A stretch of 64,000 nucleotides of DNA from Hyphomicrobium sp. (GTDB taxonomy: Bacteria > Pseudomonadota > Alphaproteobacteria > Rhizobiales > Hyphomicrobiaceae). Below are positions 18,328-25,742 of this stretch, piece after piece. Position 1 is the stretch's first letter. Every line of letters begins with the position of its first letter. Both the position numbers and the translations under genes were made by a program. The notes beneath the pieces were generated by a model. The model was not told the DNA's origin and searched no databases. It saw nothing but the letters and a program-made list of their open reading frames with translations. The DNA lies in the NCBI GenBank assembly GCA_025351425.1, contig JANXVY010000073.1:38065-102064 (forward strand). The letters run 5' to 3'.

Positions 18328-18789
18328 ATGAAAACAGCGGGTTTGGCGCGGGCACTGATGCTCGCAGTTATAATGGCCGGCGCCCTTTTGGGTCAGGCCG
18401 GCAGCGCTGAGGCGCGCCGGGCAGCAGGCGAAGGCCTCCAGGTCAACGTCGACGTGGCCGGTCAGACGATGGACGTCTACGTCGATGGCGAACTTCGTCA
18501 CCGCTGGAAGGTGTCGACGGGCCGCGACGGCTTCGACACGCCAGGCGGCACCTATCGCCCCCAGCGCCTCGAAAAGGAATGGTATTCCAAGCAATACGAC
18601 AACGCGCCGATGCACAACGCCGTGTTCTTCCATAACGGCTATGCGATCCACGCAACGACCGAAACGCGCCGTCTCGGCCGGGCAGCATCCCACGGCTGCA
18701 TTCGCCTGCATCCCGAACACGCCGAAGAACTGTTCGACCTCGTGGAGGACTACGGCGTGCGCAAGACGCGCATCGTGATCGAGAACTGA
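18328..18789 (+). CDS. L,D-transpeptidase (YkuD domain)
   Basis: A 153-residue exported enzyme that cross-links peptidoglycan or attaches proteins to it. A signal peptide (ALMLAVIMAGALLGQAGSAEA) precedes a compact YkuD domain; the catalytic motif SHGCIRLHP places the nucleophile Cys at residue 124, with the conserved His in GYAIHATTE upstream. No LysM or other binding domain is present. ATG 18328 has AAGGA about 10 bases upstream and is preferred to TTG 18307. A hairpin terminator follows directly. Confidence 0.92.
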   Translation: MKTAGLARALMLAVIMAGALLGQAGSAEARRAAGEGLQVNVDVAGQTMDVYVDGELRHRWKVSTGRDGFDTPGGTYRPQRLEKEWYSKQYDNAPMHNAVFFHNGYAIHATTETRRLGRAASHGCIRLHPEHAEELFDLVEDYGVRKTRIVIEN

Positions 18790-18795
18790 TGGGGA

Positions 18796-18832
18796 GCGCG
18801 GGCCTTTTCCAAGCTAAGGAAAAGCCCGCGCG
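18796..18832 (+). terminator. Hairpin terminator after the L,D-transpeptidase gene
   Basis: The stem GCGCGGGCCTTTTCC pairs with GGAAAAGCCCGCGC across a 6-base loop, with one bulged C. It begins 7 bases after the stop codon. The tail is only weakly T-rich (GTTCTGTTG). Confidence 0.7.
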
Positions 18833-18870
18833 TTCTGTTGCCGCGCTCCATGGCCCCCGGGTCCGGACCG

Positions 18871-19386
18871 TTATGTAGGAGCGTGTGGCTTATCTTCCGA
18901 GGTGACGACCGGCAGCTCCGGTTCCGCGAGCGAACGCACGAGGTCGATGACCGACCGGCGCACTTTCGGGTCTACGAGACGCCCGAACGCCCGGTTGAGA
19001 TCGATGCCGTCCCGGCTCGACAGGAAATCGACCACGAAGCTTTCGCTTGGACGCTCGGCAAAGCCCGTGATTCCGGAGTGTCCGTTGGCATATCCGGTGT
19101 CGGCCGCCGCCTGAGTCAACTCATCATAGAAGAATTGGATTGGTACGCCCAGAACGCGGGCCAAGTCGAACAGCCGACTGGCCCCGATCCGATTGGCGCC
19201 CTTTTCATACTTCTGCACCTGCTGGAACGTGAGCCCGAGTGCTTCGCCGAGCTTCTCCTGGCTCATCCCCAGCAGCATGCGGCGCAAACGGACACGTGCC
19301 CCCACGTGCTGATCAATCTCGTTGGCCTGACGTGCATCACGTTCGGTGGCGGATGTGGCAACATTTGGTTCGGCTTTGTCGCTCAT
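18871..19386 (-). CDS. XRE/Cro-family HTH transcriptional regulator
   Basis: A 171-residue regulator. An XRE helix-turn-helix spans about residues 28-85: VGARVRLRRMLLGMSQEKLG, LGLTFQQVQKYEKGANRIGASRL, then LARVLGVPIQFFYDEL. The C-terminal 85 residues form an alphaproteobacterial extension (FLSSRDGIDLNRAFGRLVDPKVRRSVIDLVRSLA) that may be a dimer or ligand region. Family members of this layout are common single-copy regulators in Hyphomicrobiales, but I cannot name its targets. It is convergent with the L,D-transpeptidase. Confidence 0.9.
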   Translation of the reverse strand: MSDKAEPNVATSATERDARQANEIDQHVGARVRLRRMLLGMSQEKLGEALGLTFQQVQKYEKGANRIGASRLFDLARVLGVPIQFFYDELTQAAADTGYANGHSGITGFAERPSESFVVDFLSSRDGIDLNRAFGRLVDPKVRRSVIDLVRSLAEPELPVVTSEDKPHAPT

Positions 19387-19700
19387 TAATATGTATCCTG
19401 ATTAGCGCGTCCAAAATTCGTGACAAAACATTGCAAAAATAACTTCTTGAAAAAGACTGGACCCTCCAAGTTATTTTCGCAATAGCGTTGTAGGTTCTCG
19501 ACCAGAACTCATCTTCCGACCCGCTTTTTCAGGCCGTAAGCGCACTGAATTTTTCCACACAAATGGCGTATTGAATGTCAAAATCGCCCAGCATTGAATT
19601 TGAACTGCCCGTTCTAAAACACGCATGTTTCAATCAGTTTTTTGACGACGTCGCCTAGCTACCCGTTCAGCACGACACTTCAAGAACTTCGATTGTCAGC
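19387..19700. other. Intergenic stretch, comparatively AT-rich, no gene seen
   Basis: This stretch separates the HTH regulator from the decayed Crp/Fnr frame. It is visibly richer in A/T than its surroundings (for example AATTTTTCCACACAAATGG near 19548). It presumably holds the regulator's promoter and the ruined promoter of the Crp/Fnr gene, but I see no clear operator, hairpin or coding frame. Confidence 0.4.
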
Positions 19701-19719
19701 ATTCTGTCTTAAACCGTAC

Positions 19720-20185
19720 ACACCAAACTGCAAAAAGTCTCGAACCCGTTGCCCTGCCGCTTAACAAAAAACTGTTCGAGACCAACCAACCCAGTTCGCA
19801 CGTCTATTTCCTTGAAAGCGGTATTGTGTCCGCAATCATCGAGACGAGAGGAAAGCCCAGCGTCGAAGTCGGCATTTACGTCGCGAAGGCTGAGGCGGAA
19901 CCGCGATCCTGTTCGGCGTAGATCTCAGCCCGCAGAAGGATTTCATCCAGCTGGAAGGCTCCGGGCATCGCATCGCTGCAGTGGCCACTGTCCAAGATGC
20001 TGGGCGAACGCCGGCCGGGGATCACGGAAGCCCTCCATAAATTCGACCACCTCGGGCTGATCAAGGCCCGCCGCGGACGGGTGAAAATTTTAGACCGGGC
20101 CGGGCTTTTGAAAATCGCCGGCCCCGTCTACGGCGTGCCTGAAACCGAGGACGCGCGCCTTTTCGGCACCCTCCCTGCACGCTGA
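19720..20185 (+). pseudogene. Degenerate Crp/Fnr-family regulator gene
   Basis: Three pieces of one Crp/Fnr protein are visible. One frame reads SLEPVALPLNKKLFE and HVYFLESGIVSAI ... PSVEVGIYV (cNMP-binding barrel) and ends at TAG 19919. A second frame then reads LFGVDLSPQKDFIQLEGSGHRIAA, the continuation of the barrel, so a frameshift lies near 19885-19905. The first frame resumes with KMLGERRPGITEALHKF and LIKARRGRVKILDRAGL, the winged helix. Roughly 60-80 residues between barrel and HTH are missing, and there is no convincing start. The final segment retains its own stop at 20183-20185. Confidence 0.85.
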
Positions 20186-20365
20186 CCTGGAATAAAGTCT
20201 GGCGCCCGGCAGTCTTGTCATGAGCGTCCACGAACGCCGGATACGATAAGGCGTCCCGCCCCAAAGACCTGAAAACAATAGCGAACTTCGGACGAGAATC
20301 CGGAGCTGGCGGGATGCAGCACTCGGGTCGCGGACGCCCAACCTGAACGATTGGAGAAACCTCAG

Positions 20366-20635
20366 ATGACCAAGACCTTCGCCCGTTCCACGTCAGCGCT
20401 CATGCTGGCAACCGCCGCGATGACGCTCGCGCTTTCGGCAGCACCCGCCGCCGCCCGCATGGACTGCCACGCCGAGTACGATGCCGCAAAAGCAACGATC
20501 AACAAGAAGAACGTCAGCGCCGACCACCGCGAGGCAGCATTCCGCCTCGCCCAGCACGCCTACGACCTCTGCACGATCGGCGACGAAGAATGGGCCAAGC
20601 GCTTTTTCGACAAGCTGCGCGACGGCGGCAACTGA
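20366..20635 (+). CDS. Small exported protein, hypothetical
   Basis: An 89-residue protein with a clear signal peptide (ALMLATAAMTLALSAAPAAA). The mature part is about 55 residues, helical, with two cysteines (MDCHAEYDAAK and YDLCTIGDEEW) that could form a disulphide. ATG 20366 has GGAG 9 bases upstream and is chosen over ATG 20351. The family is not recognised. Confidence 0.7.
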   Translation: MTKTFARSTSALMLATAAMTLALSAAPAAARMDCHAEYDAAKATINKKNVSADHREAAFRLAQHAYDLCTIGDEEWAKRFFDKLRDGGN

Positions 20636-20647
20636 TCGCCAGCCTGC

Positions 20648-21340
20648 TTAGGACGGCTCAGCAGCGATGATGCGCCGCGAACGCGAGAAGAAATCGCGGC
20701 GCAGCAGAATGGCGAGCACGGCGGTGGTGGCGAAGATGAACACGACGGGGTCGAAAAACCACGTCATTGCGGCAGCGGCATAATAAAAGGCGCGCAGCCC
20801 GCTGTTGGAATGTGCAGCCGCAAGGCCGTTGAGGTCGGCCGTGTGCATGGCGTGCCGCTCGAGCGCGTCCGGATCCGCAGCCCCCGGCAACGGCATGGCC
20901 CCGATCATGATCGCGGTATAGTGCGTCAACCGGAACGCCCACGCAAACTTGAAGAACGCGTAGACGAAGATCCCGATCAGCAGCAGCACCTTGATCTCCA
21001 CCAGCAACGGCGAAGCTTTGGCGATGGACGGCAACCGTTCCAGGAGGCCGTCCGACTTCTCATGCGAACCAACGATGGCCGCCAGACCGCCTATTGCGAT
21101 CGCGCAGGTGGACGCGAAGAATGCATTGCCGTTGCTGAGCACACCCAGCAGCAACGCATCGGAATTACGGTTGTCGCGCGAGGCCATGGTGCGCATCCAC
21201 GCAACGCGGTGGCCTTGGATGGCCCCGGTGATGGAGCGCTGGTACAGCGACGGGATCTGCGTGACGATCTGATAACCGATCAAGGTGACGACGAACCAGA
21301 CGAAAGCAAAGATGTCGACGAAGTCGATGGATGACAACAC
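20648..21340 (-). CDS. DUF599 family membrane protein
   Basis: A 230-residue integral membrane protein with about four hydrophobic segments (FAFVWFVVTLIGYQI; AFFASTCAIAIGGLAAIVG; VEIKVLLLIGIFVYAFFKFAWAF; FDPVVFIFATTAVLAILL). The block WMRTMASRDNRNSDALLLGVLSNGNAFFAS and the central FKFAWAFRLTHYTAIMIGAMP are typical of DUF599. Function is unknown. It lies 21 bp beyond the OmpA/MotA pair on the same strand and may belong to that transcript. Confidence 0.88.
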   Translation of the reverse strand: MLSSIDFVDIFAFVWFVVTLIGYQIVTQIPSLYQRSITGAIQGHRVAWMRTMASRDNRNSDALLLGVLSNGNAFFASTCAIAIGGLAAIVGSHEKSDGLLERLPSIAKASPLLVEIKVLLLIGIFVYAFFKFAWAFRLTHYTAIMIGAMPLPGAADPDALERHAMHTADLNGLAAAHSNSGLRAFYYAAAAMTWFFDPVVFIFATTAVLAILLRRDFFSRSRRIIAAEPS

Positions 21341-21361
21341 GGGCAGCCCTCGGAATAAGAA

Positions 21362-22393
21362 TCAGCGATTGGTCAACTTGAGCTCGATGCGGCGGTTTCG
21401 GCGCAGCACGTCTTCGCTGGAGCCGTCCTCAAGCGGGGCGAACTCGCCGTGACCCGCAGGAACGAGCCGCCGGGATGGCACGCCACGGCTGATCAGGTAT
21501 TTGACGACCGACACCGCACGCGCCGTCGACAGCTCCCAGTTGGAGGGGAACTGCGGGCTCTGGATGGGCCGGATGTCGGTGTGGCCATCGACCTGAAGCA
21601 CCCAGTCGACCTCCTTGGGGATCGTCTTCTCGAGCTCGACGATGGCTGACGCCAACGGATCGAGCGCCCCGAGCCCTTCGGGGCTCATGGCCGCCTGGCC
21701 CGACGGGAACAACACTTCCGACTGGAACACGAACCGGTCGCCGACGACGCGGATGTCCTTGCGGTCGGCGAGCGCCGCCCGGAGACGCCCGAAGAAGTCG
21801 GAGCGGTAACGGCGCAATTCCTGGACTTGCACGGCAAGCGCCGCATTGAGCCGCTGCCCGAGATCCTTGATCGCACTCTGGCTGTCCTTGTCCTTGGACT
21901 CCGAAGCAGAGAGCGCCTCGTTCAGCGCCGCGATCTGCCGCCGCAACGCAAGCAGCTGCTGATTGAGCAGATCGACCTTGGACAGCGCTTCGGCGGAAAT
22001 ATCCTTTTCCTTGGCGAGTTCTCCAGCGAGGGTGGCGATCTGCGTCTGCGCCCCTTTGACCTTCTCGTCGATGCCAAACCCGCTTGCGGCGAGCTTTTCG
22101 TTTTCGGACTTGAGGCTCGACAGCGTCGCCTGCAGCACGGCGAGATCGTCCTCGGACTTCTGGCTCTTGTCCTTTTCCAGACTGAGCATATTGGTCAGCT
22201 CGGAAATCTGCCGCGTAAGGCGCTTCAGCGCGTTGTCCTTGCCGCTGCTTTCCTGTGCGACGAAGAACTGCGCGATCATGAAGATCGACATCAGCATGGT
22301 GACCACGAGCAGCAGCGTGGACAGCACGTCGACATAGGCCGGCCAGAACTCGCCGTACTCGCCACCGCTGCGTTTGGAGCGTCCCCGTGCCAT
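21362..22393 (-). CDS. MotB/OmpA-like peptidoglycan-binding protein
   Basis: A 343-residue inner-membrane protein. An N-terminal TM helix (YVDVLSTLLLVVTMLMSIFMIAQFF) resembles MotB/TolR. Residues about 50-190 form a long coiled coil, and the C-terminal OmpA domain carries LQVDGHTDIRPIQ, NWELSTARAVSVVKYLISRGV and NRRIELKLTNR. With the MotA/TolQ-like gene 10 bp upstream it forms a candidate proton-driven stator-like complex that pulls on peptidoglycan. It is probably not the flagellar stator, because no flagellar genes are near. Confidence 0.9.
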   Translation of the reverse strand: MARGRSKRSGGEYGEFWPAYVDVLSTLLLVVTMLMSIFMIAQFFVAQESSGKDNALKRLTRQISELTNMLSLEKDKSQKSEDDLAVLQATLSSLKSENEKLAASGFGIDEKVKGAQTQIATLAGELAKEKDISAEALSKVDLLNQQLLALRRQIAALNEALSASESKDKDSQSAIKDLGQRLNAALAVQVQELRRYRSDFFGRLRAALADRKDIRVVGDRFVFQSEVLFPSGQAAMSPEGLGALDPLASAIVELEKTIPKEVDWVLQVDGHTDIRPIQSPQFPSNWELSTARAVSVVKYLISRGVPSRRLVPAGHGEFAPLEDGSSEDVLRRNRRIELKLTNR

Positions 22394-22403
22394 CGCTGCT
22401 GCC

Positions 22404-23435
22404 TCAAACCTTGCGCAAGTTCATTTGCGAGACGACATCACGCAGCGTGCTGGTGGCCTCGGCCTGATGGTTGGCCTGTTCGTCGAGCCACTCCCGCACG
22501 ACCTTCTGCTCGGCCCGCATCTGGCCGACCAGCGTATTGACGCTGCGGGCGAGTTCTTTGGTGTGCTCCTCGCCCTGCTCCGTGCCCACGTGCATCTGCT
22601 CGAGGCGCGAGGCCAGCCCCGCGACCGACGTGTTCAATGTGCCAAGCGTGATCAGCAGCTGCCGCGTGCCTTCGTCGGCGACGCCCAAGCCCGGCGTCAG
22701 CTCGGTGATGTGAGAAAGCCACTCTTCGAGTTCGTTGTAGAAGCGGTTGTGCGCGTGCGACGCTTGCAGTTCGAGAAAGCCCAGGATGAGCGAGCCGGCA
22801 AGACCCAGCAGCGAGGATGAGAACGCGGTGCCCATGCCGCGCAGCGGCGCCGACAAGCCAGCCTTCAGGTCATCGAACACCGCGACGCTATCGGTCGACT
22901 TGGTGTCGAGCGTGGCGATCGCCTTGGAGACAGACGTGATGGTGTCGAGCAACCCCCAGAACGTGCCGAGCAACCCCAGAAACACGAGCAGCCCGACGAG
23001 GTAGCGCCCCGTGTCGCGCGCCTCATCGAGCCGCGAACCGATCGAATCCATGATCGTGCGCATGGCGTTGGTCGACAGCGAGAGCGCGCCTTTGCGGTCG
23101 CGCAGCATGGTCGCCATGGGCGCGAGCAACTTGGGCTCGAACGTTTGCGTGAGGCCGGGGTCCGAGATGCGGAACGCGTTGACGAAGCGGATTTCCGGAT
23201 AGAGGCGGATCACCTGCCGGAAGGCATAGATGATGCCAAGCGCCAGCACACCGAGGATGAGGCCGTTGAGGCCCGGATTGGTGAACAGGGACGTCTTGAG
23301 CTGATCAAACAGAACCGCCGCGAGAAACGCGACCAAAATCAAAAAGATGACCATCCGCAGCAGGAACACGCCGGGCGGATTGAGCGACAGGACGCGGTGC
23401 TCGGGTGCGATGTCGCCAGTTCGTTTCCGTGCCAT
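22404..23435 (-). CDS. MotA/TolQ/ExbB-like proton channel protein
   Basis: A 343-residue integral membrane protein with four hydrophobic segments, in the order FLLRMVIFLILVAFLAAVLF; LILGVLALGIIYAFRQVI; YLVGLLVFLGLLGTFWGLLDT (the conserved GLLGTFWGL motif of the MotA/ExbB channel); and SSLLGLAGSLILGFLELQ. The C-terminal 130 residues form a cytoplasmic coiled coil. ATG 23435 has AAGGGA 6 bases upstream; ATG 23468 is an alternative. It forms an operon with the OmpA/MotB-like gene that follows. Confidence 0.9.
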   Translation of the reverse strand: MARKRTGDIAPEHRVLSLNPPGVFLLRMVIFLILVAFLAAVLFDQLKTSLFTNPGLNGLILGVLALGIIYAFRQVIRLYPEIRFVNAFRISDPGLTQTFEPKLLAPMATMLRDRKGALSLSTNAMRTIMDSIGSRLDEARDTGRYLVGLLVFLGLLGTFWGLLDTITSVSKAIATLDTKSTDSVAVFDDLKAGLSAPLRGMGTAFSSSLLGLAGSLILGFLELQASHAHNRFYNELEEWLSHITELTPGLGVADEGTRQLLITLGTLNTSVAGLASRLEQMHVGTEQGEEHTKELARSVNTLVGQMRAEQKVVREWLDEQANHQAEATSTLRDVVSQMNLRKV

Positions 23436-23829
23436 GCAAAATCCCTTGAGCCCGCGCGAACGCATCATCCATGCAACAGTACGCCAGTCTTTGCATCAAA
23501 CCATAATAGCTCCATCATGTGATTTTTGCGGCAGGTGCAGCCCGCCAGGTGTTGCAAAGTGGCGACGATCGGGGGCGCTGGACCACTTGCGGCAGGGAAA
23601 GTTCGGGTCAAATCGTTCAGCTCGTCCAAAATCCGCCATCGGCCAGGAACATGACCCGTCCGGCGTCGTTAGGGGGACGAGGGACTTTCTATTCAGATCT
23701 ACTCGCTTTGGTTGCAGAAGAGCCGGTTGCAACCCAAGAGAGCACGCCCACGGTCAGCAACCGTTCAGCTGCCATCGCGTTTTATGTGATTTCCGTCTCG
23801 CCCGAAGTCTTCAACGAACAGGAACAACC
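23436..23829. other. Divergent intergenic region, no gene seen
   Basis: This 394-bp region separates the minus-strand MotA/OmpA operon from the plus-strand OmpA gene and should hold both promoters. An inverted repeat GGTTGCA ... TTGCAACC lies near 23710-23737. No coding frame looks protein-like before the GTG at 23830. Confidence 0.4.
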
Positions 23830-25557
23830 GTGTCCCACCGTCATCCCCTTAAAGGCTTGGGCCTGGCCCTCGCGATGTCATGCCAGGCAACCATCGCGCT
23901 CGCGCAGCAACCGCAGCCGCCAGTCGATCCCAATGCGGTCGAGAAGCCGAAGCCTGGCGAGGTCAAACCCAAGCCGAAGCCGGAAAATAGCGGTCCGGCC
24001 CAGGAACGTCAGCGTCCGCCGGAAAACCGCCAGCCCCCACAGCCCCCGCAGCAGCAGCCCAAAGCCGCGCCCGAGCAACCGCCGCCAGCAAGGCCACCGG
24101 TGGCGCGCCCCCCCGTTCCGCCACCGAGCCCGCCGCACGATCAGCCGCGCGCCCAACCCGAACAGCGTCCCCGCTTGGACGATCGCCCACGGCCGCCGGA
24201 AGGAAAACCGGTGCCGGAAAGCGCGCCGCCAGTGCGGCCAAACCCGCAGGCGCTTCCGCCCACTGCCCAGCCTCCGGTAGCCCTGCCCCCGCCCAAGCCC
24301 GCGGCAGTTCCCCCCGCACAGCCGGTTCCGCCGGCACAACCCGCACCCCCTGCGCCAACGGCCGCACCTGCGCCTGTTGCCCCTCCAAGCCCAGCTCCCG
24401 CGCCGCCAGCGCCCAAGCCGAATGCGCTGCCACCGGTTGGAGCACCTCCGGCGCCTGCGACCGCACCCGGCGCACCCGCAAGCACGCCCCCTGCACCCGC
24501 ACCGGCTCCCCAGGCAGGCGGGGCGACCCCCCCTGCACCGCCCGTACAGGCAGCCAAAATTCCGCCACCCCCGCCGGTCGCAGCCGGTGCACCTGCTGTA
24601 GCGTTCGTGCCGGGCTTCCAGCCCACGGGACCAGCCCCGGCCCGGCTGCAGGATGTCCAGAAGGGCCGCACGGAACGCGTAGAAGACGGCGGCAAGCGCA
24701 CGGTGATCCAGGAGATAGACAACCGGGTGATCATCAAGCAGCAAAACACGACCATCATCCGTCACGACGAGACGCAACGGTTTGCCAAGACGGCAACCGA
24801 CGTCCGCTCGGAACGGCGCCCGGATGGCACGACCCAGACCGTGATCATTCAGCCCGGCGGCGTCCAGATCTACAACATCGTCGACAACAGCGGCCGGCTG
24901 GTGCGTCGCTACCGTCACGACGAGCGCGGCCGCGATGTCGACATCATCGATAACCGCAGCTTCTACCGCAATGGCGCATTGATCGGCGCCGGACTTGTGC
25001 TCGGCGTCATCGCGCTCGAACTGGCCGCACCCGAAATCCGCATCCCGCGCGAAAAGTACGTGGTCGATTACGACCGCGCCTCCGACGACGACGTGTATGA
25101 AGCCCTGACGGCCCCGCCTGTCGAACGGCTCGAACGGCGCTATTCGCTGGAAGAAGTGCGCTACAGCCACGAACTGCGCGAGCACATGCGCAGGCTCGAC
25201 CTGGACGCGGTGACGTTCGAAACGGGCTCCTGGGAGGTTGCAGACGCACAGTTTCCCAAGCTCGAACGCGTGGCCCGCATCATGGACCGCATCCTTGCGG
25301 ACCGGCCCGACGAGGTCTTCATGGTCGAAGGCCACACCGATGCGGTCGGCAGCGAGATCGACAACCTGACGCTGTCGGACCGGCGCGCCCAGGCTGTGGC
25401 CGAAATTCTGTCGGGCGTGTTCCATGTCCCGCCCGAAAACCTCGTGACGCAAGGCTACGGCGCGCAATATCTCAAAATCCCGACGCCCCACGCCGAGCGC
25501 GCCAACCGCCGCGTCGCCATCCGCCGCATAACGCCGCTGATGTCGAGCCGCGATTAA
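23830..25557 (+). CDS. Pro-rich OmpA-family outer-membrane/periplasmic protein
   Basis: A 575-residue exported protein. A signal peptide (LKGLGLALAMSCQATIALAQ) is followed by about 230 residues extremely rich in Pro/Ala (about residues 30-260), a beta region (TVIQEIDNRVIIKQQNTTIIR), one hydrophobic helix (GALIGAGLVLGVIALEL) and a C-terminal OmpA domain with MVEGHTDAVGSEIDNLTLSDRR and ANRRVAIRRI. GTG 23830 is the start: AGGAA lies 6 bases upstream and it gives a good signal peptide. The Pro-rich spacer would span periplasm or peptidoglycan. A strong terminator follows. Confidence 0.88.
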   Translation: MSHRHPLKGLGLALAMSCQATIALAQQPQPPVDPNAVEKPKPGEVKPKPKPENSGPAQERQRPPENRQPPQPPQQQPKAAPEQPPPARPPVARPPVPPPSPPHDQPRAQPEQRPRLDDRPRPPEGKPVPESAPPVRPNPQALPPTAQPPVALPPPKPAAVPPAQPVPPAQPAPPAPTAAPAPVAPPSPAPAPPAPKPNALPPVGAPPAPATAPGAPASTPPAPAPAPQAGGATPPAPPVQAAKIPPPPPVAAGAPAVAFVPGFQPTGPAPARLQDVQKGRTERVEDGGKRTVIQEIDNRVIIKQQNTTIIRHDETQRFAKTATDVRSERRPDGTTQTVIIQPGGVQIYNIVDNSGRLVRRYRHDERGRDVDIIDNRSFYRNGALIGAGLVLGVIALELAAPEIRIPREKYVVDYDRASDDDVYEALTAPPVERLERRYSLEEVRYSHELREHMRRLDLDAVTFETGSWEVADAQFPKLERVARIMDRILADRPDEVFMVEGHTDAVGSEIDNLTLSDRRAQAVAEILSGVFHVPPENLVTQGYGAQYLKIPTPHAERANRRVAIRRITPLMSSRD

Positions 25558-25576
25558 CTCAGACATCGCGAGAAAA

Positions 25577-25612
25577 GGGCCAAGGGACACTCTCTCCTTG
25601 GCCCTTTTTTTT
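25577..25612 (+). terminator. Rho-independent terminator after the Pro-rich OmpA gene
   Basis: GGGCCAAGG pairs perfectly with CCTTGGCCC across a 10-base loop and is followed by eight T residues. It lies 20 bp after the stop codon. Confidence 0.93.
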
Positions 25613-25742
25613 GAGCAGCGCGCAGCCTGCTGATGGAAGGGGCTTGCGCACGGGCTCGGGCGGCGCGAACATCGATGATGTCGCGCCGTCCCGTCAGGCG
25701 CAGAGACGCGGCAACGGTTCCCGGCGCCTGGCTGGAGGACTT

